Source: an uncultured bacterium
Lineage (GTDB): Bacteria > Planctomycetota > JAJSAM01 > JAJVHW01
Assembly (NCBI GenBank): GCA_937996235.1
Contig: CALKVK010000009.1
Location: forward strand, 496,001 to 560,000
Reading direction: 5' to 3'
DNA length: 64,000 nt
Shown here: in pieces, positions 1 to 7,731 of the stretch
How the letters are laid out: each line of letters starts with the position of its first letter
Numbering within the stretch: position 1 is the stretch's first letter
Made by a program: the position numbers and the translations under genes
The notes under the pieces: generated by a model
The model's database searches: none
The model's input: the letters and a program-made list of their open reading frames with translations, nothing else
Told to the model about the DNA's origin: nothing

Positions 1-330
1 GAGCAGTTCGAGCAGGACCTCCGTGTCGCAGCGCGTGCGGAACGCGGCGCCGCGCGCGGCCAGCTCGCTGCGCAGCTCCTCGTGGTTGACGATCGCGCCG
101 TTCAGCGCGACGACGTGTCGCCCGTCGGCGGTCCGCATCGGCTGGTCACCGTGCGCCGGGTCGAGGATCGCGAGACGGACCGCACCCACGACGGCGCCGT
201 CGACGGCGACGAGCCCGCGCCCGTCCGGGCCGCGGTGGCGCAGCGCGTCGAGCATCCGCCCGACCTCCGCCGACCACGCGGGCGGTGCGGGAGACGCCTC
301 CCGCGACCACACCCCGGCGAGTCCGCACAC
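1..330 (-). CDS. asnB: Asparagine synthase (glutamine-hydrolysing), N-terminal part, cut by window edge
   Basis: This is the N-terminal 110 residues of a class II glutamine amidotransferase; the rest lies beyond position 1. The start is a GTG at 330 that gives (M)CGLAGVW, so the nucleophile Cys2 is exposed after Met removal, as in asparagine synthetases. Further family marks are the RHRGPDG segment near residue 32, RLAILDP near 53, and ALNGAIVNHEELR near 75. The enzyme would use glutamine and ATP to convert aspartate to asparagine. Amidotransferases of this type also occur in cell-surface polysaccharide clusters. The glycosyltransferase gene 15 bp upstream makes an exopolysaccharide or aminosugar role possible, but the synthetase domain is outside the window and cannot be judged. 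Confidence 0.85.
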   Translation of the reverse strand, partial: MCGLAGVWSREASPAPPAWSAEVGRMLDALRHRGPDGRGLVAVDGAVVGAVRLAILDPAHGDQPMRTADGRHVVALNGAIVNHEELRSELAARGAAFRTRCDTEVLLELL

Positions 331-345
331 CTCAGCGGACTCCCG

Positions 346-1107
346 TCAAGCAGGTGCCCCGCGGGGAGTCTCGGCCGGCGCGGGGCGCGCGCCCGGCGCC
401 GCGAGCGCGAGCCGCGCGAGCAGCCGGACGTGCGCCCACGCGGTGCGCGCCACGCGCATCTTCGAGACGCCCGCCACGCGCGGCCGCAGGTCCGACGGCA
501 CCTCGACGACGCGCGCCCCCGCGGCGAGCAGACGCGCCAGGATCTCGGCGGCGGCCAGGAAGCCGTCGGCGTCCCAGCGCAGCGCGCGCAGCCGCTCGCC
601 GCGGTACGCGCGGAACGCGCAGGTGAACGTGCGCACGCCGCGCGCCCGCCCGCGCAGCACCAGGCGGTAGGCGGCGGAGCACCCGCGCGAGAGCAGGAGC
701 CGCCACGCGGGCGCGTCCGCGGTGGACGCGCCCGCGTACGGCGTGGCCGAGGCGACGTCAGCGCCCGACGCGAGCACGTCGAGCAGTCGCAGGACGTCCG
801 CCGCCGGGTATGCGCAGTCGGCGTCGTACGAGACGACGACGTCGCCGCGCGACGCCCGCACCCCGGTGCGGAGGCCGGCCCCGAAGCCCCGGTTCGCCGC
901 GTGCGTGAGGAGCTGCCAGCCGGGACGGGCGGCGCAGAGCGCGGCGGCGGCGGGCCCCGTGCCGTCGGTCGAGCCGTCGTCCACGAGCACGGCCTCGAGC
1001 TCGGCACCGCGCTCGCGGAGTTCCCCGGCGAGACCGTCGAGCTCGCGCGCGAGGAGCGGCAGCGAGCCCTCCTCGTCCTTCATCGGGACGACCACCGAGA
1101 CCAGCAC
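346..1107 (-). CDS. Glycosyltransferase family 2 (dolichol-phosphate-mannose synthase-like)
   Basis: This 253-residue GT-A fold glycosyltransferase starts at a GTG at 1107. The start of the protein shows the family strand and nucleotide-binding site (VSVVVPMKDEEG, residues 3-14). It is followed by DDGSTDGT (43-50), the NRGFGAGLRTG segment (72-82) and a DAD metal-binding motif (95-97). No transmembrane helix is visible, so it is of the soluble type that transfers a sugar from an NDP-sugar, often to a lipid carrier such as undecaprenyl phosphate. The true acceptor is unknown. It sits 15 bp upstream of the asparagine synthetase gene in the same direction, and a small membrane protein precedes it, so these are probably co-transcribed. 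Confidence 0.85.
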   Translation of the reverse strand: MLVSVVVPMKDEEGSLPLLARELDGLAGELRERGAELEAVLVDDGSTDGTGPAAAALCAARPGWQLLTHAANRGFGAGLRTGVRASRGDVVVSYDADCAYPAADVLRLLDVLASGADVASATPYAGASTADAPAWRLLLSRGCSAAYRLVLRGRARGVRTFTCAFRAYRGERLRALRWDADGFLAAAEILARLLAAGARVVEVPSDLRPRVAGVSKMRVARTAWAHVRLLARLALAAPGARPAPAETPRGAPA

Positions 1108-1166
1108 GGCGCGGAGCCTACCCCCGCTCCGTCACCGGACGGTCCCGCAATCCGGAGGCCCGCGCG

Positions 1167-1748
1167 TCAGCGCTCGGCCGCGCGCGTCGTCAGCTCGACC
1201 GCCCGGGCGCGGGCCGCGGGCAGCCAGTCGGCGATGACCGCCGCCTCGCGACCGTAGTCCGGCAGGTCGGGGTCGAGCCCGGAGTGCGCAGGGGACGCCG
1301 CGTACGCCTGCTCGCGGACCTGGTGCGCGTCGGCGAGGAGCTTCTCGGCGAGTCCGGGGATCTCGGCCCGGATGCGGTCGCGCACCGCCCGGGCGGCCTC
1401 CGAGGTGCGCCCCGGGTCCGTGCCCGCCGTGTAGATCTCGGCCACGTCCCCCCACTCGGCGCCGATGAACGCGACGTAGAGCTCGAGGCGCGCGCGCAGG
1501 AGCGCCAGGTGCGCGTCGTCGTAGGCGTCGAGGCGGCGGTCCCACGCCTTCCAGAACTCGGTCTCGCCGGACAGGTCGGCGGGCAGCCGCGCGTCCGGCG
1601 CGAGCACCTGCAGTGCCGTCAGGGTGTCGTCGTCGAGCTTGCGCTCCCACGTGGCGGCCGTCGGGAAGAGCTCGAAGAAGAGCGGGGCGGCGAAGAACCC
1701 CACTCCGAGCATCAGGGCGGCCAGGGCGAGCTTGCGGATGCGCTGCAA
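1167..1748 (-). CDS. Small membrane-anchored protein of unknown function
   Basis: I do not recognise this 193-residue protein. The start chosen is a TTG at 1748 because a GGAGG lies 6 nt upstream and because it keeps the hydrophobic N-terminus (residues 6-27, rich in Ala, Leu and Phe) intact; the first internal ATG would cut this helix. The remainder is charged and predicted helical, with many Arg, Glu and Asp residues, and should face the periplasm or cytoplasm from a single anchor. It lies only 17 nt downstream of the mature 3' end of tRNA-Leu and is followed 59 bp later by the glycosyltransferase. Co-transcription with the tRNA is likely, because there is no room for a separate promoter. 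Confidence 0.65.
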   Translation of the reverse strand: MQRIRKLALAALMLGVGFFAAPLFFELFPTAATWERKLDDDTLTALQVLAPDARLPADLSGETEFWKAWDRRLDAYDDAHLALLRARLELYVAFIGAEWGDVAEIYTAGTDPGRTSEAARAVRDRIRAEIPGLAEKLLADAHQVREQAYAASPAHSGLDPDLPDYGREAAVIADWLPAARARAVELTTRAAER

Positions 1749-1765
1749 CGGGGTCCTCCGGGCGC

Positions 1766-1849
1766 TGGTGGGAGAGGCGGGATTCGAACCCGCACGGGTT
1801 TCCCCACGGGCTCCTAAGACCCGCGCGTCTGCCGTTTCGCCACTCTCCC
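1766..1849 (-). tRNA. tRNA-Leu (anticodon UAG)
   Basis: The minus strand folds into an 84-nt cloverleaf with the long variable arm expected for leucine. The acceptor stem GGGAGAG pairs with CTCTCCC. The anticodon stem CGGGT/GCCCG encloses CTTAGGA, giving anticodon TAG, and the T arm is GCGGGTTCGAATCCCGC. The discriminator is A and the CCA end is encoded (1768-1766). The next gene begins 17 nt after the CCA, so 3' processing by an endonuclease probably separates tRNA from mRNA. ORFs drawn through this region on the plus strand are artefacts. Confidence 0.95.
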
Positions 1850-1862
1850 GGAGCGCCTCCGC

Positions 1863-1901
1863 ATCGTACCGCGCGCCGCGCGGCGGCGGGGATGGTACGA
1901 T
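1863..1901. promoter_or_regulatory. Inverted TACGAT boxes between tRNA-Leu and the structured leader
   Basis: ATCGTACC (1863-1870) and GGTACGAT (1894-1901) form an 8-bp inverted repeat with a 23-bp G+C-rich spacer. Each arm holds TACGAT in the orientation of a -10 box, one for the tRNA-Leu on the minus strand and one for the rightward transcript. No convincing -35 hexamer is seen for either direction. This may be a pair of divergent promoters or the site of a symmetric regulator. Confidence 0.35.
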
Positions 1902-1907
1902 CGGGCC

Positions 1908-2028
1908 GTGCCGGCGCTCCCTGCGGAGGGAGCGCGGTCCTGCCCGGGGTTGCTCGCAGGCATAGAACCGGCCCCGACGGGGTCTCCCCGGGCAGCGCGG
2001 GGCGGAGGGGCCACGCCCTCCGCCCCGC
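1908..2028 (+). ncRNA. Candidate structured RNA or structured 5' leader
   Basis: Three successive perfect stems fill this 120-nt stretch. Stem 1 pairs 1914-1922 with 1927-1935 around a GCGG tetraloop. Stem 2 pairs 1940-1949 with 1986-1995 and encloses an unpaired purine-rich stretch plus an inner 6-bp hairpin (1970-1984). Stem 3 pairs 1997-2009 with 2016-2028 (13 bp) and could act as a terminator. A TACGAT box ends just upstream at 1901. I could not match it to tmRNA, RNase P, SRP RNA, 6S or a known riboswitch by eye. It is either a stand-alone small RNA or the leader of the gene at 2056; covariation analysis is needed. Confidence 0.4.
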
Positions 2029-2055
2029 CTCCCTCCCGCCGCGGAGATGCGCTGC

Positions 2056-2838
2056 ATGGGCCGGACGATCCTGGTCGCCCTCGTCGTCGCGGTCCTGGCG
2101 TCGGTTGCGACGAACCTGGTCCTCGGCGCGCTGGGCAACGACACGCGGCGGGAGTTCGAGGAGCGGCTCGCCGCCGCCGACCGCCGCGCCGACGCGGCGG
2201 AGTCGCGTGTGGACACCGCACTGCGGCGGGTCGATGCCGTCGCGGACCGCGTGGCGCGGGCCGAGCGCGGCGCGGAGGAGGCGCGGCGTGACGCCGCGAC
2301 GGCGGCGGCGGCGGCGGGCGCGTCCCCGTCGGCGGAAGGCGCCGTGCTCACGGCCCCGGACGGCTCGCCGTACCTGTCGCAGGCGGCGTTCGAGCAGGCG
2401 CTCGCCGAGCGCCTCGCCGGCGGCCGGGCGCTCGCCGCGGCGGAGACCGCGGTCGCCGCGGCGCGCCCGCCCCAGACGCTCGCCGAGATCGCAGCCGACA
2501 TGGGGCTCACCGCGCAGCAGGAGGCGACGCTCGAGGTGCTGATCCGCGACTCCGAGCAGGAGCTCGTGAACCTGCTCTTCGGAGAGCGCTCGATCCAGGA
2601 CGTGAAGGCCGAGATCCTGCGCGCGAAGGAGGACCCGGACCTGCAGGCCGAGCTGATCCAGCGCACGCTCATGCGCGGCGTGTCGAACGCCGGCAAGCTC
2701 ATGACGCGCGAGCGCGCCCTGCGGCGGAAGGTCGAGGACGCCCTCGGCAAGGAGCGGGCCGCCGAGTTCCTGCGCCGGCCTCGCCGCCCGGTGCTCGACC
2801 CCGATCTCGAGGACTTCTTCAAGGACCTGGGCGACTGA
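2056..2838 (+). CDS. Membrane-anchored coiled-coil protein of unknown function
   Basis: This 260-residue protein is not recognised. The ATG at 2056 is preferred over an in-frame ATG at 2047 because a GGAG lies 9 nt upstream of it. An N-terminal helix (about residues 5-25) is followed by a heptad-like coiled coil rich in Ala, Arg, Glu and Asp (about 30-85). A low-complexity linker leads to a helical C-terminal domain (about 135-250) rich in acidic and basic residues. The design suggests an envelope-anchored structural or scaffolding protein. A structured RNA-like leader precedes it, and trigger factor follows after a 157-bp gap, so it need not belong to the tig-clpPX operon. Confidence 0.65.
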   Translation: MGRTILVALVVAVLASVATNLVLGALGNDTRREFEERLAAADRRADAAESRVDTALRRVDAVADRVARAERGAEEARRDAATAAAAAGASPSAEGAVLTAPDGSPYLSQAAFEQALAERLAGGRALAAAETAVAAARPPQTLAEIAADMGLTAQQEATLEVLIRDSEQELVNLLFGERSIQDVKAEILRAKEDPDLQAELIQRTLMRGVSNAGKLMTRERALRRKVEDALGKERAAEFLRRPRRPVLDPDLEDFFKDLGD

Positions 2839-2995
2839 CGAGCGGCGCACGGCGGCGCGCGCCGCGCCCGCCCCCCGGGAACGTGCCCGCCCGCTCCCGC
2901 GGGGGGTAGGATCGCGCGTTCGCCCGCGCACGCCCTACGGTGGGCGCCGCCCGCGGACGATCCTGTCCACGAACCAGCCCGGGAGACCCGCATCC

Positions 2996-4336
2996 ATGTC
3001 CGCCGAGTTGCCCCCCCTCGCCGTCCAGGTCGAGGACGCCGGACCGTGCTCGAAGAAGGTCCGCATCACCGTCCCCGCCGCCCGTGTGGACCGCGAGATC
3101 GAGGAGACCTTCAAGAACGTCTCCCGCGCGGTGCAGTTCAAGGGGTTCCGCCCCGGCAAGGCGCCCCGGAAGCTCGTCGAGGCGCGCCTCGGCGACCGCG
3201 TGATGGCAGACGTCAAGGAGCGCCTCGTGCAGAACTGCGTCGAGGAGGCGCTGCGCGACGGGAAGCTCGACACGCTCGGCGAGGCCGAGGCCGACTGGGA
3301 GAAGATCGCCGTCTCCCGCGGCGCCGAGATGACCTTCGAGGTGACGGTCGACGTGCGGCCCGAGTTCACGCTGCCGGAGCTCGCCGAGCTCACCGTCGAG
3401 CGACCGGTGCTCGTCGTCACCGACGAGCACGTGGACCGCGAGCTCGCCCGCCTGCGCCGCGAGCGCGCGACGGTCGAGGACGCGGGCGACGCGCCGCTCG
3501 AGGAGGGCGGCACGGCGACGCTGGCGGTGCGCCTCGAGTGCGAGGGCCAGGTCGTCGTCGACGAGACCGGCATCGAGTGGGAGCACCCGAGCGACGTGCT
3601 CGGCGGCATGCTCGTGACGGGCATGGCGGCGGGCCTCGTCGGCAAGGCGAAGGGCGCGGGCGCCGAGTTCGACGTCACGCTGCCCGAGAACTTCCGCGAC
3701 GACGCGCTGCGCGGGAAGCCGGCGAAGGTCGCGGTCACGCTCGAGACCGTGCAGCGCGTGGTGCTGCCCGAGCTGAACGACTCGTTCGCGGCGGAGCTCG
3801 ACTACGACGACGTGGCCGAGCTGCGCGACGACGTCCGCAAGCGCCTCGAGCGCAACGTGGCGCAGACCCTCGACCGGGCCCTCGACGAGCGCATCGTCGA
3901 GGCGCTGCTCGCCGCGGTCCCGTTCGAACTGCCGCCGTCGCTCGTCAAGCGCGAGACCGGCCGCATGCTCGCGCGCTACCAGACGCGCCTGCGCCAGGAC
4001 GGGCTGCCGGAGCAGCAGATCGGCGAGGAGCTCGCACGCGCGTACGCCGAGGCCGAGACGCGGGTCAAGCACGACGTGCGCGCGAGCTTCGTCCTCGACC
4101 GCGTCGCGACGTCGCGCAAGGTCTTCGCCACCGAGACCGAGGTGGCGCAGGAGATCTCCCGCATGTCCGTCGCGTACGACCGGACGCCCGAGGAGATGGA
4201 GGACCAGATGCGCGAGCAGGGGCTGCTGCCCTCGCTGCGCGCGTCGCTGCGCGAGCGCAAGACGCTCGCCGAGCTGCGCAAGCTGGTGAAGGTCACCGAG
4301 CCGGCCGCGCCGGCCGCCGAGGGAGGCGCCGCATGA
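2996..4336 (+). CDS. tig: Trigger factor
   Basis: Trigger factor is the ribosome-associated chaperone and peptidyl-prolyl isomerase that receives nascent chains at the exit tunnel. The 446-residue length is normal. The ribosome-binding signature GFRPGKAP is at residues 50-57 in the N-terminal domain. The FKBP-like isomerase domain spans roughly 155-245 and the helical C-terminal chaperone domain roughly 260-430. The stop codon overlaps the clpP start (ATGA), giving the conserved tig-clpP-clpX order in which folding of nascent proteins and ATP-dependent degradation are coupled. A TAGGAT box at 2907-2912 is a possible -10 element about 85 bp upstream. Confidence 0.97.
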   Translation: MSAELPPLAVQVEDAGPCSKKVRITVPAARVDREIEETFKNVSRAVQFKGFRPGKAPRKLVEARLGDRVMADVKERLVQNCVEEALRDGKLDTLGEAEADWEKIAVSRGAEMTFEVTVDVRPEFTLPELAELTVERPVLVVTDEHVDRELARLRRERATVEDAGDAPLEEGGTATLAVRLECEGQVVVDETGIEWEHPSDVLGGMLVTGMAAGLVGKAKGAGAEFDVTLPENFRDDALRGKPAKVAVTLETVQRVVLPELNDSFAAELDYDDVAELRDDVRKRLERNVAQTLDRALDERIVEALLAAVPFELPPSLVKRETGRMLARYQTRLRQDGLPEQQIGEELARAYAEAETRVKHDVRASFVLDRVATSRKVFATETEVAQEISRMSVAYDRTPEEMEDQMREQGLLPSLRASLRERKTLAELRKLVKVTEPAAPAAEGGAA

Positions 4337-4968
4337 CTCCGTACGACTACGTCATCCCGATGGTGATCGAGAAGACCGGGCGCGGCGAGCGCGCGTACGA
4401 CATCTACTCGCGCCTGCTCGAGGAGCGCATCGTGTTCCTCGGTTCGGGCATCGACGACAACGTCGCCAACGTGGTGATCGCCCAGATGCTGTTCCTCCAG
4501 AAGGAGAACAAGCACCAGGACATCAACCTCTACATCAACTCGCCCGGCGGCATGGTGACGGCGGGCCTCGCCATCTACGACACCATGCAGTTCGTGCAGT
4601 GCGACGTCGCGACGTACTGCATCGGACAGGCCGCGTCGATGGGCGCCGTGCTGCTCGCGGCCGGTGCGAAGGGCAAGCGCTTCGCGCTGCCGCACTCCCG
4701 TATCATGATCCATCAGCCGTGGGGAGGCGCGCGCGGCACCGCCGCCGACATCGAGATCCACGCGGAGGAGATCCTGAAGATGCGCGGCACGCTCAACGCG
4801 ATCCTCGCGCGCCACTCCGGGCGCAGCGTGGAGCAGTTGGAGCGCGACACCGACCGCGACAAGTTCCTCGCGCCGTCCGAGGCGCTCGCCTACGGACTCG
4901 TCGACGAGGTCGTGGAGACGCTGAAGGACACGCCGGCGCCCAAGGAGGGCGGCGCGAGGGCCGGCTGA
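4333..4968 (+). CDS. clpP: ATP-dependent Clp protease proteolytic subunit
   Basis: ClpP forms the tetradecameric serine-protease chamber that degrades substrates unfolded by ClpX or ClpA. The 211-residue protein shows the nucleophile Ser102 in GQAASMGA, His127 in MIHQP and the catalytic Asp in the RDTDRD segment (about 171-176). The INSPGG oxyanion-region motif is at 69-73. The ATG at 4333 overlaps the tig stop codon by 4 bp and has a GGGAGG sequence 6 nt upstream. The clpX start overlaps its own stop as TGATG, so the three genes should be translated as a coupled unit. Confidence 0.98.
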   Translation: MTPYDYVIPMVIEKTGRGERAYDIYSRLLEERIVFLGSGIDDNVANVVIAQMLFLQKENKHQDINLYINSPGGMVTAGLAIYDTMQFVQCDVATYCIGQAASMGAVLLAAGAKGKRFALPHSRIMIHQPWGGARGTAADIEIHAEEILKMRGTLNAILARHSGRSVEQLERDTDRDKFLAPSEALAYGLVDEVVETLKDTPAPKEGGARAG

Positions 4969-6338
4969 TGGCGCGCAACCGCACTCCGCCCGCCGTCGAG
5001 AAGTGCACCTTCTGCGGCAAGAGCCGCCACATGGTGGAGAGCCTGATCGCGGGCCCGCCGCACATCTACATCTGCAACGAGTGCGTGGAGCTCTGCAACT
5101 CGATCCTCGTCGAGGAGCTCCACAAGGGCGAGCCGCGTCCCGGCGCGGGCGAGATCGCACGCGAGCGCGGCGGACCGCTGCGCCTCGAGACGCTGCCCTC
5201 GCCGCGAGAGATCCACGAACTGCTCGACGAGTACGTGATCTCGCAGGAGCGCACGAAGAAGCTGCTCTCCGTCGCGGTGCACAACCACTACAAGCGCCTG
5301 CTCTGGGCGCAGGAGCGCGGCTCCGACCCCGACGACGACGGCGTCGAGATCGACAAGTCGAACATCCTCCTCATCGGCCCGACGGGCTCCGGCAAGACGC
5401 TGCTCGCGCGCACGCTGGCACGCATCCTCGAGGTGCCGTTCGCGATCGGCGACGCGACCACGCTCACCGAGGCGGGCTACGTCGGCGAGGACGTCGAGAA
5501 CCTGCTCCTCAAGCTGCTGCAGGCGGCCGACTGGGACCGCGAGCGCGCCGAGAAGGGCATCGTGTTCGTCGACGAGATCGACAAGCTGGCGCGCACGCAG
5601 AACAACGTCTCGATCACACGCGACGTGTCGGGCGAGGGCGTGCAGCAGGCGCTGCTGAAGATCCTCGAGGGCACGGTCGCGAACGTGCCGCCGCAGGGCG
5701 GGCGCAAGCACCCCGAGCAGCAGTACATCCAGATCGACACGTCGAACATCCTGTTCATCTGCGGCGGGACCTTCGTCGGACTGACCGACATCATCCGGCG
5801 CCGCATCGGCCGCAAGCTGATCGGCTTCAACCGCGACGCGCAGCAGAGCGAGGACGCGCTCGAGGCCGAGGTGCTCGCGCAGGCGGAGCCGCACGACCTC
5901 TTCGAGTTCGGGATGATCCCGGAGTTCGTCGGCCGCCTGCCCGTCGTCGCGACGCTGGGCGCGCTCGGACCGGACGAGCTCGTGCGCGTGATGACGGAGC
6001 CGCGCAACGCGATCGTGCGGCAGTACCAGAAGCTCTTCCGCATGGCGGGCTCGGAGCTCGAGTTCTCCCACGACGCGCTGCGCGAGATGGCCGACATCTG
6101 CCTGCGCAAGGAGACGGGCGTGCGCGCGCTGCGCGCCATCATCGAGAGCCTGCTGCTCGACACGCTCTACGACCTGCCGCAGAACCCGGCCGAGGGGCGG
6201 CGCTACGTGGTCACGCCCGAGATGGTGCGCGGCGAGGCGCCGGTGCTGCCCATCCCGGCTGCGGCTGCGGCGGCGGCAGCTCCCGCGAGCGAGCCGGCCG
6301 CCACGCCGAAGAAGTCGCGCAAGCGCGAGTCCGCCTGA
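4968..6338 (+). CDS. clpX: ATP-dependent Clp protease ATP-binding subunit ClpX
   Basis: ClpX is the hexameric AAA+ unfoldase that recognises degrons and feeds proteins to ClpP. The 456-residue product has the N-terminal C4 zinc-binding domain (Cys13, 16, 36 and 39), Walker A GPTGSGKT (137-144), Walker B IVFVDEID (about 198-205) and the GYVGEDVE pore-region motif (170-177). The C-terminal 30 residues form an Ala-rich then Lys/Arg-rich tail (PKKSRKRES) not needed for the fold. It is the last gene of the tig-clpP-clpX operon and converges on the PDZ-protein gene. Confidence 0.98.
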   Translation: MARNRTPPAVEKCTFCGKSRHMVESLIAGPPHIYICNECVELCNSILVEELHKGEPRPGAGEIARERGGPLRLETLPSPREIHELLDEYVISQERTKKLLSVAVHNHYKRLLWAQERGSDPDDDGVEIDKSNILLIGPTGSGKTLLARTLARILEVPFAIGDATTLTEAGYVGEDVENLLLKLLQAADWDRERAEKGIVFVDEIDKLARTQNNVSITRDVSGEGVQQALLKILEGTVANVPPQGGRKHPEQQYIQIDTSNILFICGGTFVGLTDIIRRRIGRKLIGFNRDAQQSEDALEAEVLAQAEPHDLFEFGMIPEFVGRLPVVATLGALGPDELVRVMTEPRNAIVRQYQKLFRMAGSELEFSHDALREMADICLRKETGVRALRAIIESLLLDTLYDLPQNPAEGRRYVVTPEMVRGEAPVLPIPAAAAAAAAPASEPAATPKKSRKRESA

Positions 6339-6439
6339 GCGCGGCGTCGCGGCGCCCGCGCGCCCTGAATCGAGAGCGCCGGCCCGTGCGACGTGGCGGC
6401 GTCGCGGAGCCGGCGCGGGAAGGGAGGGCTGCGGACGCT

Positions 6440-6453
6440 CCGTGACGTCACGG
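6440..6453. promoter_or_regulatory. 14-bp perfect palindrome with TGACGTCA core
   Basis: CCGTGACGTCACGG is a perfect palindrome in the 153-bp gap between the convergent ends of clpX and the PDZ-protein gene. It is too short and uninterrupted to be a good terminator loop, and it is far from any start codon. It could be a protein-binding site or chance in a G+C-rich sequence. Confidence 0.25.
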
Positions 6454-6491
6454 TCGCCGCGCTCTCCGCAGTGGGAGATGCGTCCCCGGGT

Positions 6492-7658
6492 TCAGCGCCC
6501 GGAGAGGGTCAGACGCCTGGCCCGCCGGACCACCTCGACCTCGACGGGACCGTCCTCGGCGCGCGCTGCGAGCGCGCTCCGCACGTCGCCCGCGTCGCGG
6601 ACCTCCGTGCCGCCGATCCTCGTCACGATGTCGTGCGGCCGGAGACCGACGCGCTCTGCGAGCGTGCCGGGGACGACGCGCCGCACCACGAGTCCGGCGT
6701 CGCCCAGCTCGAGCTGCTCGCGCAGCACGTCGCCAGGGAGGTCGAACTCGATGCCGAGCGCCGGACCGCGCTCGGGCGGCGCCGCTCGCTCGCGCAGACG
6801 CTCCGCGCCGTCCGCGGGCGCGCGCGCCCCGTCGTCGCCGTCGGGGTCGCGCGCCGCGGGGCCGTCGCCGAACAGGCCCGCGAGACCGTGCGGCCAGTCG
6901 AGCTGGTGCGGCACCAGCCGCAGCGCCGGGCCGCCGGTCCACGAGGGCACGAGCGCGTCGAGCTGCGCCGCGACGTCCGGGTGGGCGGAGCGGAACGCGT
7001 CGAGGTTCTCGGCCTCGTACACGTGCGCGTCCTGGTCGCCGTCGTCCTTGACGGTCACGCGCACCTTGCCGTCGGTGCCGCGGTCCCACGTGAGCTCGCG
7101 GCCGTCGCGCAGCACCTGCCCGTGCACGCTGACCTGCGCGTCCTGGTCGGTGCCGCGCCACTCGATCCGAGGCAGCGCGGGGAGCTCGGGCAGGCGCCAG
7201 GCGCGCCCCGCCCCGAACGCCTCGTCGAGGCGGCGGCGCAGTTCGTCGATGCGCGTGCGCATCTCGCGCTCGACGTCGTCGAGGTTGCGTTCGGGGGCGC
7301 CGATGCGCCGCAGCGGCTGCTCGCCGCTCCGGACGTCGGCGCGCGCGCCGTCCCAGCGGTCGCTCTGCAGCAGGCGCAGCGCCGTGACGGCGCGCCGCGT
7401 GTCGGTGTCGCGCGCGAGGCGCTCCATCTCGTGCCGCCCCGCGTCGCCGAGCGCGAACAGCTCGCTCTCGGCGCGCTCGCGGACGGAGTCGTCGTCCGAC
7501 CACAGTCGCGGCAGCAACTGCTCGACCTGCGCGCGCGCGTCCGGGTCGCGCGCATCGGGCTCGCCGGCTCGCGCGGCGCCCGCGGCGACGATCGACGCCC
7601 CGAGCGCCAGCGCTCCGCCGAGGACGAGCGCACATGCCTTCTTCGTCCGGCTTCGCAT
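6492..7658 (-). CDS. Secreted PDZ-domain protein
   Basis: This 388-residue protein begins with a signal peptide (residues 1-31, basic start, Ala/Leu core, AARAGE-like cleavage region). A HEAT- or Armadillo-like helical segment follows (about 35-105) and then a charged middle region. The C-terminus (about 300-388) is a PDZ domain with a GLRPHDIVTRIGG ligand-binding strand, as in HtrA-family proteins. No trypsin-like protease triad is visible, so it is a PDZ-only adaptor or sensor in the periplasm rather than a protease. It lies 73 bp downstream of accA on the same strand. Its specific role is unknown. Confidence 0.7.
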   Translation of the reverse strand: MRSRTKKACALVLGGALALGASIVAAGAARAGEPDARDPDARAQVEQLLPRLWSDDDSVRERAESELFALGDAGRHEMERLARDTDTRRAVTALRLLQSDRWDGARADVRSGEQPLRRIGAPERNLDDVEREMRTRIDELRRRLDEAFGAGRAWRLPELPALPRIEWRGTDQDAQVSVHGQVLRDGRELTWDRGTDGKVRVTVKDDGDQDAHVYEAENLDAFRSAHPDVAAQLDALVPSWTGGPALRLVPHQLDWPHGLAGLFGDGPAARDPDGDDGARAPADGAERLRERAAPPERGPALGIEFDLPGDVLREQLELGDAGLVVRRVVPGTLAERVGLRPHDIVTRIGGTEVRDAGDVRSALAARAEDGPVEVEVVRRARRLTLSGR

Positions 7659-7731
7659 GGCTGATCCTCCTCGTCAGGGTCCGGGGAGGTTGGACGGTCG
7701 AGCGGCGCGGAGTAGGAAAGCGCGCGCGGCG

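Noticed and set aside
23..1257. Long plus-strand ORFs at the left edge
   Set aside because: They are rich in Arg, Pro and Ala and run antisense to the asparagine synthetase and glycosyltransferase genes, which carry real motifs.
1613..1965. Plus-strand ORFs over the tRNA-Leu region with a GEAGFEPAR-like peptide
   Set aside because: The peptide is the well-known artefact of reading through the antisense of a tRNA gene; the tRNA is clear on the minus strand.
3046..4332. Upstream extension of the clpP frame inside tig
   Set aside because: It is Arg-rich shadow sequence; the true start at 4333 has a good ribosome site and the typical tig overlap.
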